Origin: Micromussa lordhowensis
Taxonomy: Eukaryota > Cnidaria > Anthozoa > Scleractinia > Lobophylliidae
Direction: 5' to 3'
Assembly: GCA_964020085.1 (NCBI GenBank)
Contig: OZ026598.1
Location: forward strand, 15,458,930 to 15,522,929
Length of the DNA stretch: 64,000 nucleotides
The notes below the pieces were generated by a model that was not told where the DNA came from, ran no database searches, and was given only the letters and a program-made list of their open reading frames with translations. The translations under genes were made by a program, and so were the position numbers. This document shows positions 1 through 7,285 of the stretch, piece after piece (position 1 is the stretch's first letter; every line of letters begins with the position of its first letter).

Positions 1-91
1 ATAAATCAAAACTGTTCAGTAGATGAAGTCCAGAATCTGAGAAAAGAAAGAAGGTAACTATAGCAAAGACTCTCGCCAAGATCCAGGTCAC
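1..91 (+). repeat. Partial unit at left edge
   Basis: Only the last 91 bases of a unit are present, covering the N-terminal half of the minus-strand hydrophobic frame and the end of the minus 53-codon ORF. No variant from consensus was noticed. Confidence 0.95.
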
Positions 92-126
92 AGCAATTTT
101 TCTTCTGCAAGATACGCGGAGAAGCC

Positions 127-135
127 AAATTTATA
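127..135 (-). promoter_or_regulatory. Minus-strand TATA box
   Basis: Read on the minus strand this is TATAAATTT within CTCTATAAATTTGGC. It sits about 37 nt upstream of the GTG that opens the minus-strand hydrophobic frame. A start site about 30 nt downstream would fall near position 105. It recurs at 1565-1573 and in every later unit. It faces away from the plus-strand TATA box 430 bp to the right. A chance TATA in AT-rich DNA is the alternative. Confidence 0.4.
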
Positions 136-169
136 GAGATTTGTCGGCCGGAAACCAACAGAAACATCT

Positions 170-430
170 TTCACTGAGGTTTGCTACAAAAGGAGAAATT
201 TATCTCTCGAGGAACTCAAAAACGATTAAAATAATACGAGAGTAATTGCGAATTAAAGCTCAAATGATTTCGATTAGGACAGTGTAACAATAGGTAGTTG
301 TTCTAAGTTATGTTCTTGTGAAGAAATGTCTAACTAAGGTGATACGTTTTGTTTATAGACGGCTGAGAACTTTGATAGATTCCAGCAATGCACCAAGGAA
401 ATGTTTTCCGTTACGTTTAAATCATCTCCT
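170..430. other. Inter-promoter spacer, no gene seen
   Basis: This stretch between the minus TATA box and the ACCGGT cluster holds only very short ORFs. It contains one plausible plus-strand splice acceptor, a T-rich run ending in TTTATAG at 358, followed by a frame open to TGA at 447-449. It also has a weak 5-bp inverted repeat (AACAA / TTGTT). A G/C variant (CTAAG or CTAAC before TTATG) lies here and marks units 11, 14-17, 28 and 37. Confidence 0.5.
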
Positions 431-434
431 TAAA

Positions 435-522
435 ACCGGTTTGACCTGATCCCAACAAGCTATGTCCGCCATTTTGAATCATCAAATCCAACCGGTCTCG
501 AACCCAGTCTGACCGGTTTGAC
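435..522. promoter_or_regulatory. Cluster of three ACCGGT sites
   Basis: The sites are AAAACCGGTTTGAC, CCAACCGGTCTCG and TGACCGGTTTGAC. AACCGGTT is the known consensus for the Grainyhead/CP2 transcription factor family of animals and fungi. The first and third share an 11-bp direct repeat (ACCGGTTTGAC). The second and third form a 7-bp inverted repeat (AACCGGT at 490-496, ACCGGTT at 512-518) with a 15-nt spacer. Assignment to Grainyhead is by motif only. Confidence 0.45.
494..504 (-). promoter_or_regulatory. RNA polymerase III B-box look-alike
   Basis: The minus strand reads GGTTCGAGACC, a full match to the B-box consensus GGTTCGANNCC. It lies in the spacer and left arm of the ACCGGT inverted repeat. 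No convincing A box at tRNA distance and no T-arm or acceptor stem that pairs were found, so this is probably coincidental or a relic. Confidence 0.15.
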
Positions 523-565
523 AGTGCACCCTCATTGGTTCTCAGACAAGTCTTTGTTCTTTCTC

Positions 566-573
566 TATATAAG
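566..573 (+). promoter_or_regulatory. Plus-strand TATA box
   Basis: TATATAAG, preceded by a pyrimidine-rich stretch and followed by a GC-rich segment. It is the strongest single promoter element in the unit. No change inside it was seen in any of the 45 copies that include it. Unit 7 has a change just downstream (9207). Confidence 0.6.
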
Positions 574-643
574 CGCGATATCACCCGGATGGTTGGGCGG
601 TACGTTCACTCCAATACAACACACACATCTCTCTTAAAAACTC

Positions 644-835
644 ATGCAATATTCAATAATAAAACTCTTAAAACAATACATGTTTAACAGTATTCTCTCT
701 CTCAATTTCCTTCACATGTACCTACATGGCCTGCATCTGAATGTGAATGCAGGTTCACAATGGGTAGAAAGCGTGCAAGACTTTCATGCCAAATGGACAG
801 CGACATCTTTGAGTCCTCAGCTTCTTCCGCTATAG
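644..835 (+). other. 63-codon ORF, probably not coding
   Basis: An ATG-initiated frame just downstream of the predicted start site, with a hydrophobic N-terminal third. It stays open only where position 758 is C; the common T allele turns CAA into TAA and leaves 38 codons. In units with the CATG duplication the frame shifts instead and joins the downstream 34-codon frame to give 74 codons. Such freedom to break argues against a protein. It may be 5' leader. Confidence 0.5.
715..753 (+). other. Two back-to-back inverted repeats
   Basis: The first is CATGTA-CC-TACATG (715-728). The second is CCTGCAT / ATGCAGG (730-736 and 747-753) with a 10-nt loop. Both would fold in the plus-strand RNA. The recurrent 4-bp CATG duplication falls at their junction, and the C/T site 758 lies just outside the second stem. 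Role unknown. Confidence 0.6.
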
Positions 836-864
836 TTTTCCCCTTCTTCTGGCCTCTTCTATAA
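760..864 (+). CDS. Hypothetical 34-residue ORF
   Basis: A short ATG frame with a basic start (MGRKRAR), one cysteine, a serine-rich middle and a hydrophobic aromatic tail ending FPFFWPLL. No family recognised. No stop or frameshift was seen inside it in any copy. Changes include I to L (units 6, 7, 8, 10), D to L (unit 12) and W to R (unit 43), plus silent changes in units 12 and 24, so there is no clear protein constraint. In units with the CATG duplication it is fused to the upstream ATG at 644-equivalent, giving 74 residues. It may be a chance ORF in a leader. Confidence 0.2.
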   Translation: MGRKRARLSCQMDSDIFESSASSAIVFPFFWPLL

Positions 865-1007
865 AATGTTCTCCACAATCAAACCAGCAACACCACATTC
901 TATCGCGCGCGCAAGATCGCAACGTTTATTATGACACAGTCACTTTAGTCTTCAGAACAAATTCAGGTTTTCCGTTGTGGCTGGAGTTTCGGCTGTCAAC
1001 ACAGAAA

Positions 1008-1094
1008 ATGGTTTTCGTCACTTGCTGGTTAGCGTTCATTGCTGTCAGCAATGTCATTGGACACTTTACTAAGAATCGCTGCGATGAAAGGTAA
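1008..1094 (+). CDS. Candidate first coding exon of a secreted peptide
   Basis: ATG in a good Kozak setting (AAAATGG) opens a frame beginning MVFVTCWLAFIAVSNVIG, which looks like a signal peptide: short n-region, hydrophobic core, small residues before a likely cut. It continues HFTKNRCDE and meets AAG|GTAAGG, a near-perfect splice donor, with the exon ending at 1090 in phase 2. Unspliced, the frame stops at 1092-1094 after 28 residues. Across copies I saw T to S (units 13, 14), F to L (unit 25) and one silent change (units 20, 23, 24). The donor looks unchanged throughout. The second exon is not settled. No toxin or known peptide family was recognised. Confidence 0.35.
   Translation: MVFVTCWLAFIAVSNVIGHFTKNRCDER
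1037..1053. other. 17-bp near-perfect palindrome
   Basis: CATTGCTG-T-CAGCAATG: 8-bp arms around one central base, inside the signal-peptide-like frame. Units 20, 23 and 24 carry C to T at the 1049-equivalent, which breaks one pair. It could be a binding site or a consequence of coding sequence. Confidence 0.6.
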
Positions 1095-1096
1095 GG
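1087..1096 (+). other. 5' splice site (donor) candidate
   Basis: GAAAG|GTAAGG matches the metazoan U1-pairing consensus almost fully. GT is at 1091-1092. Candidate acceptors follow at 1185 (CTTCTCCAATGGCAG), 1215 and 1226 (T-rich run then TTAG), and in the next unit at 1796 (TTTTGTTTATAG). All leave the reading frame open for a few to about 33 codons, so none is decisive. Confidence 0.4.
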
Positions 1097-1143
1097 GTAA
1101 ATAACAAAGATAATAGTTTTCTAATGTCGAATGAGGGAAAAAA

Positions 1144-1149
1144 AATAAA
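1144..1149 (+). terminator. Plus-strand poly(A) signal
   Basis: AATAAA at the end of an 8-base A run, 50 nt after the stop of the unspliced 28-codon ORF. A G/T-rich element (GGCTTGTTGT) follows about 40 nt downstream, at 1187-1196, as expected for cleavage. The A run is 7 long in units 28, 34 and 39 and 9 in unit 10. The hexamer is altered in units 5, 24 and 40. If the donor at 1090 is used, this signal would sit in an intron. Confidence 0.4.
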
Positions 1150-1256
1150 CTATTTCAACTCCGCAAACTGCTTCTCCAATGGCAGCGGCTTGTTGTAAAA
1201 GTTCCACGACTTTAGTTTTTTGTTAGTATTATCGCAAGAAGAAGCAACTTTCAAGA

Positions 1257-1267
1257 TTTATTTTATT
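1257..1267 (-). terminator. Two overlapping minus-strand poly(A) signals
   Basis: The minus strand reads AATAAAATAAA, giving two AATAAA hexamers about 70-75 nt beyond the TAA of the minus-strand open frame. A T/C-rich stretch (TTGCTTCTTCTTG) follows. It lies 108 bp from the plus-strand AATAAA, so the two signals face each other. Confidence 0.4.
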
Positions 1268-1334
1268 AATATTCTAAATTGCGTTTACAAAATATAATGA
1301 GACCAGCCGTTATGAGAAGAAAGATCAGTTTGCC

Positions 1335-1529
1335 TTATCGGTGGACCGTGTCCATGGCGACAGTGTAAACAAAAGGGTCGCGTGGCGAGTTGGCGCGGAA
1401 CATTTGTTGCCGGTTTTCAGTGTCACGCCATTCAAAATATAAATCAAAACTGTTCAGTAGATGAAGTCCAGAATCTGAGAAAAGAAAGAAGGTAACTATA
1501 GCAAAGACTCTCGCCAAGATCCAGGTCAC
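1335..1529 (-). CDS. Hypothetical minus-strand open frame (64 codons from GTG)
   Basis: The frame is hydrophobic at its start (WILARVFAIVTFFLF) and polar and charged afterwards, ending VYTVAMDTVHR. There is no ATG near the start: it opens with GTG, and the upstream in-frame sequence adds RRKIA after a possible acceptor (TCTTGCAG) without a Met. The first ATG lies at 1403, leaving 22 residues. It could be the last exon of a spliced gene with a signal-peptide-like segment, or chance. Changes seen are V to G (units 6, 9), T to A (16), stop (19), L to R (22), T to I (42) and one silent (22). That does not suggest constraint. Two AATAAA signals follow it. Confidence 0.2.
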   Translation of the reverse strand: MTWILARVFAIVTFFLFSDSGLHLLNSFDLYFEWRDTENRQQMFRANSPRDPFVYTVAMDTVHR

Positions 1530-1605
1530 AGCAATTTTTCTTCTGCAAGATACGCGGAGAAGCCAAATTTATAGAGATTTGTCGGCCGGAAACCAACAGA
1601 AACAT
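1444..1605 (-). CDS. Hypothetical 53-residue minus-strand ORF
   Basis: ATG with A at -3 starts a frame beginning MFLLVSGRQISINLASPR, with three cysteines in a KKNCC...LC pattern mid-protein, and ends at TGA 1444-1446. It overlaps the 64-codon minus frame in another register and contains the minus TATA box, so both cannot be used by the same transcript. The equivalent at the left edge is 6-167. No family recognised; probably chance. Confidence 0.15.
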   Translation of the reverse strand: MFLLVSGRQISINLASPRILQKKNCCDLDLGESLCYSYLLSFLRFWTSSTEQF

Positions 1606-2967
1606 CTTTCACTGAGGTTTGCTACAAAAGGAGAAATTTATCTCTCGAGGAACTCAAAAACGATTGAAATAATACGAGAGTAATTGCGAATTAAAGCTCA
1701 AATGATTTCGATTAGGACAGTGTAACAATAGGTAGTTGTTCTAAGTTATGTTCTTGTGAAGAAATGTCTAACTAAGGTGATACGTTTTGTTTATAGACGG
1801 CTGAGAACTTTGATAGATTCCAGCAATGCACCAAGGAAATGTTTTCCGTTACGTTTAAATCATCTCCTTAAAACCGGTTTGACCTGATCCCAACAAGCTA
1901 TGTCCGCCATTTTGAATCATCAAATCCAACCGGTCTCGAACCCAGTCTGACCGGTTTGACAGTGCACCCTCATTGGTTCTCAGACAAGTCTTTGTTCTTT
2001 CTCTATATAAGCGCGACATCACCCGGATGGTTGGGCGGTACGTTCACTCCAATACAACACACACATCTCTCTTAAAAACTCATGCAATATTCAATAATAA
2101 AACTCTTAAAACAATACATGTTTAACAGTATTCTCTCTCTCAATTTCCTTCACATGTACCTACATGGCCTGCATCTGAATGTGAATGCAGGTTCACAATG
2201 GGTAGAAAGCGTGCAAGACTTTCATGCCAAATGGACAGCGACATCTTTGAGTCCTCAGCTTCTTCCGCTATAGTTTTCCCCTTCTTCTGGCCTCTTCTAT
2301 AAAATGTTCTCCACAATCAAACCAGCAACACCACATTCTATCGCGCGCGCAAGATCGCAACGTTTATTATGACACAGTCACTTTAGTCTTCAGAACAAAT
2401 TCAGGTTTTCCGTTGTGGCTGGAGTTTCGGCTGTCAACACAGAAAATGGTTTTCGTCACTTGCTGGTTAGCGTTCATTGCTGTCAGCAATGTCATTGGAC
2501 ACTTTACTAAGAATCGCTGCGATGAAAGGTAAGGGTAAATAACAAAGATAATAGTTTTCTAATGTCGAATGAGGGAAAAAAAATAAACTATTTCAACTCC
2601 GCAAACTGCTTCTCCAATGGCAGCGGCTTGTTGTAAAAGTTCCACGACTTTAGTTTTTTGTTAGTATTATCGCAAGAAGAAGCAACTTTCAAGATTTATT
2701 TTATTAATATTCTAAATTGCGTTTACAAAATATAATGAGACCAGCCGTTATGAGAAGAAAGATCAGTTTGCCTTATCGGTGGACCGTGTCCATGGCGACA
2801 GTGTAAACAAAAGGGTCGCGTGGCGAGTTGGCGCGGAACATTTGTTGCCGGTTTTCAGTGTCACGCCATTCAAAATATAAATCAAAACTGTTCAGTAGAT
2901 GAAGTCCAGAATCTGAGAAAAGAAAGAAGGTAACTATAGCAAAGACTCTCGCCAAGATCCAGGTCAC
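1530..2967 (+). repeat. Unit 2
   Basis: 1438 bp. C at the 758-equivalent. Private A to G at 1666; T to C at 2015, which removes GATATC and is shared with units 13 and 14. Confidence 0.97.
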
Positions 2968-4405
2968 AGCAATTTTTCTTCTGCAAGATACGCGGAGAAG
3001 CCAAATTTATAGAGATTTGTCGGCCGGAAACCAACAGAAACATCTTTCACTGAGGTTTGCTACAAAAGGAGAAATTTATCTCTCGAGGAACTCAAAAACG
3101 ATTAAAATAATACGAGAGTAATTGCGAATTAAAGCTCAAATGATTTCGATTAGGACAGTGTAACAATAGGTAGTTGTTCTAAGTTATGTTCTTGTGAAGA
3201 AATGTCTAACTAAGGTGATACGTTTTGTTTATAGACGGCTGAGAACTTTGATAGATTCCAGCAATGCACCAAGGAAATGTTTTCCGTTACGTTTAAATCA
3301 TCTCCTTAAAACCGGTTTGACCTGATCCCAACAAGCTATGTCCGCCATTTTGAATCATCAAATCCAACCGGTCTCGAACCCAGTCTGACCGGTTTGACAG
3401 TGCACCCTCATTGGTTCTCAGACAAGTCTTTGTTCTTTCTCTATATAAGCGCGATATCACCCGGATGGTTGGGCGGTACGTTCACTCCAATACAACACAC
3501 ACATCTCTCTTAAAAACTCATGCAATATTCAATAATAAAACTCTTAAAACAATACATGTTTAACAGTATTCTCTCTCTCAATTTCCTTCACATGTACCTA
3601 CATGGCCTGCATCTGAATGTGAATGCAGGTTCACAATGGGTAGAAAGCGTGCAAGACTTTCATGCCAAATGGACAGCGACATCTTTGAGTCCTCAGCTTC
3701 TTCCGCTATAGTTTTCCCCTTCTTCTGGCCTCTTCTATAAAATGTTCTCCACAATCAAACCAGCAACACCACATTCTATCGCGCGCGCAAGATCGCAACG
3801 TTTATTATGACACAGTCACTTTAGTCTTCAGAACAAATTCAGGTTTTCCGTTGTGGCTGGAGTTTCGGCTGTCAACACAGAAAATGGTTTTCGTCACTTG
3901 CTGGTTAGCGTTCATTGCTGTCAGCAATGTCATTGGACACTTTACTAAGAATCGCTGCGATGAAAGGTAAGGGTAAATAACAAAGATAATAGTTTTCTAA
4001 TGTCGAATGAGGGAAAAAAAATAAACTATTTCAACTCCGCAAACTGCTTCTCCAATGGCAGCGGCTTGTTGTAAAAGTTCCACGACTTTAGTTTTTTGTT
4101 AGTATTATCGCAAGAAGAAGCAACTTTCAAGATTTATTTTATTAATATTCTAAATTGCGTTTACAAAATATAATGAGACCAGCCGTTATGAGAAGAAAGA
4201 TCAGTTTGCCTTATCGGTGGACCGTGTCCATGGCGACAGTGTAAACAAAAGGGTCGCGTGGCGAGTTGGCGCGGAACATTTGTTGCCGGTTTTCAGTGTC
4301 ACGCCATTCAAAATATAAATCAAAACTGTTCAGTAGATGAAGTCCAGAATCTGAGAAAAGAAAGAAGGTAACTATAGCAAAGACTCTCGCCAAGATCCAG
4401 GTCAC
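2968..4405 (+). repeat. Unit 3
   Basis: 1438 bp. C at the 758-equivalent; no other variant noticed. Confidence 0.97.
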
Positions 4406-5847
4406 AGCAATTTTTCTTCTGCAAGATACGCGGAGAAGCCAAATTTATAGAGATTTGTCGGCCGGAAACCAACAGAAACATCTTTCACTGAGGTTTGCTA
4501 CAAAAGGAGAAATTTATCTCTCGAGGAACTCAAAAACGATTAAAATAATACGAGAGTAATTGCGAATTAAAGCTCAAATGATTTCGATTAGGACAGTGTA
4601 ACAATAGGTAGTTGTTCTAAGTTATGTTCTTGTGAAGAAATGTCTAACTAAGGTGATACGTTTTGTTTATAGACGGCTGAGAACTTTGATAGATTCCAGC
4701 AATGCACCAAGGAAATGTTTTCCGTTACGTTTAAATCATCTCCTTAAAACCGGTTTGACCTGATCCCAACAAGCTATGTCCGCCATTTTGAATCATCAAA
4801 TCCAACCGGTCTCGAACCCAGTCTGACCGGTTTGACAGTGCACCCTCATTGGTTCTCAGACAAGTCTTTGTTCTTTCTCTATATAAGCGCGATATCACCC
4901 GGATGGTTGGGCGGTACGTTCACTCCAATACAACACACACATCTCTCTTAAAAACTCATGCAATATTCAATAATAAAACTCTTAAAACAATACATGTTTA
5001 ACAGTATTCTCTCTCTCAATTTCCTTCACATGTACCTACATGCATGGCCTGCATCTGAATGTGAATGCAGGTTCATAATGGGTAGAAAGCGTGCAAGACT
5101 TTCATGCCAAATGGACAGCGACATCTTTGAGTCCTCAGCTTCTTCCGCTATAGTTTTCCCCTTCTTCTGGCCTCTTCTATAAAATGTTCTCCACAATCAA
5201 ACCAGCAACACCACATTCTATCGCGCGCGCAAGATCGCAACGTTTATTATGACACAGTCACTTTAGTCTTCAGAACAAATTCAGGTTTTCCGTTGTGGCT
5301 GGAGTTTCGGCTGTCAACACAGAAAATGGTTTTCGTCACTTGCTGGTTAGCGTTCATTGCTGTCAGCAATGTCATTGGACACTTTACTAAGAATCGCTGC
5401 GATGAAAGGTAAGGGTAAATAACAAAGATAATAGTTTTCTAATGTCGAATGAGGGAAAAAAAATAAACTATTTCAACTCCGCAAACTGCTTCTCCAATGG
5501 CAGCGGCTTGTTGTAAAAGTTCCACGACTTTAGTTTTTTGTTAGTATTATCGCAAGAAGAAGCAACTTTCAAGATTTATTTTATTAATATTCTAAATTGC
5601 GTTTACAAAATATAATGAGACCAGCCGTTATGAGAAGAAAGATCAGTTTGCCTTATCGGTGGACCGTGTCCATGGCGACAGTGTAAACAAAAGGGTCGCG
5701 TGGCGAGTTGGCGCGGAACATTTGTTGCCGGTTTTCAGTGTCACGCCATTCAAAATATAAATCAAAACTGTTCAGTAGATGAAGTCCAGAATCTGAGAAA
5801 AGAAAGAAGGTAACTATAGCAAAGACTCTCGCCAAGATCCAGGTCAC
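4406..5847 (+). repeat. Unit 4, CATG duplication
   Basis: 1442 bp. CATG is duplicated at about 5039-5046, so the plus frame runs 74 codons (4958-5182). T at the 758-equivalent. Confidence 0.97.
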
Positions 5848-7285
5848 AGCAATTTTTCTTCTGCAAGATACGCGGAGAAGCCAAATTTATAGAGATTTGT
5901 CGGCCGGAAACCAACAGAAACATCTTTCACTGAGGTTTGCTACAAAAGGAGAAATTTATCTCTCGAGGAACTCAAAAGCGATTAAAATAATACGAGAGTA
6001 ATTGCGAATTAAAGCTCAAATGATTTCGATTAGGACAGTGTAACAATAGGTAGTTGTTCTAAGTTATGTTCTTGTGAAGAAATGTCTAACTAAGGTGATA
6101 CGTTTTGTTTATAGACGGCTGAGAACTTTGATAGATTCCAGCAATGCACCAAGGAAATGTTTTCCGTTACGTTTAAATCATCTCCTTAAAACCGGTTTGA
6201 CCTGATCCCAACAAGCTATGTCCGCCATTTTGAATCATCAAATCCAACCGGTCTCGAACCCAGTCTGACCGGTTTGACAGTGCACCCTCATTGGTTCTCA
6301 GACAAGTCTTTGTTCTTTCTCTATATAAGCGCGATATCACCCGGATGGTTGGGCGGTACGTTCACTCCAATACAACACACACATCTCTCTTAAAAACTCA
6401 TGCAATATTCAATAATAAAACTCTTAAAACAATACATGTTTAACAGTATTCTCTCTCTCAATTTCCTTCACATGTACCTACATGGCCTGCATCTGAATGT
6501 GAATGCAGGTTCACAATGGGTAGAAAGCGTGCAAGACTTTCATGCCAAATGGACAGCGACATCTTTGAGTCCTCAGCTTCTTCCGCTATAGTTTTCCCCT
6601 TCTTCTGGCCTCTTCTATAAAATGTTCTCCACAATCAAACCAGCAACACCACATTCTATCGCGCGCGCAAGATCGCAACGTTTATTATGACACAGTCACT
6701 TTAGTCTTCAGAACAAATTCAGGTTTTCCGTTGTGGCTGGAGTTTCGGCTGTCAACACAGAAAATGGTTTTCGTCACTTGCTGGTTAGCGTTCATTGCTG
6801 TCAGCAATGTCATTGGACACTTTACTAAGAATCGCTGCGATGAAAGGTAAGGGTAAATAACAAAGATAATAGTTTTCTAATGTCGAATGAAGGAAAAAAA
6901 GTAAACTATTTCAACTCCGCAAACTGCTTCTCCAATGGCAGCGGCTTGTTGTAAAAGTTCCACGACTTTAGTTTTTTGTTAGTATTATCGCAAGAAGAAG
7001 CAACTTTCAAGATTTATTTTATTAATATTCTAAATTGCGTTTACAAAATATAATGAGACCAGCCGTTATGAGAAGAAAGATCAGTTTGCCTTATCGGTGG
7101 ACCGTGTCCATGGCGACAGTGTAAACAAAAGGGTCGCGTGGCGAGTTGGCGCGGAACATTTGTTGCCGGTTTTCAGTGTCACGCCATTCAAAATATAAAT
7201 CAAAACTGTTCAGTAGATGAAGTCCAGAATCTGAGAAAAGAAAGAAGGTAACTATAGCAAAGACTCTCGCCAAGATCCAGGTCAC
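5848..7285 (+). repeat. Unit 5
   Basis: 1438 bp. C at the 758-equivalent. Private changes at 5979 (A to G), 6891 (G to A) and 6901 (A to G); the last destroys the plus-strand AATAAA. Confidence 0.97.

Larger units (their letters stand above)
431..600 (+). promoter_or_regulatory. Plus-strand RNA polymerase II core promoter
   Basis: Elements appear in the usual order: three ACCGGT motifs (435-445, 490-496, 512-522), a GCCATTTT motif (467-475) matching the YY1-type core in reverse, reverse CCAAT (ATTGG, 534-538), then TATATAAG (566-573). CCAAT to TATA is about 30 bp. A start near 596-600 is expected from TATA spacing; an initiator-like TCACTCC lies slightly farther, at 606-612. The block is nearly invariant across copies. 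One unit changes the third ACCGGT (55165). Transcription itself is inferred. Confidence 0.55.
92..1529 (+). repeat. Unit 1 (reference for motif positions)
   Basis: 1438 bp. It carries the minority C allele at position 758 (TTCACAATGG rather than TTCATAATGG). No other departure from consensus was noticed. Sub-features are listed here once; they recur about every 1,438 bp. Confidence 0.97.

Noticed and set aside
494..504. tRNA gene
   Set aside because: A B-box match exists, but no A box at the right spacing, no paired T-arm and no acceptor stem.
644..835. 63-codon plus ORF as a conserved gene
   Set aside because: It is interrupted by TAA in most units (T at the 758-equivalent) and shifted by the CATG duplication in others.
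1222..1232. Rolling-circle (circovirus or satellite type) origin, from a TAGTATTAT match
   Set aside because: The match to the nonanucleotide is imperfect, no flanking stem was seen, and no Rep protein is encoded, although the unit length is in the range of small circular DNAs.
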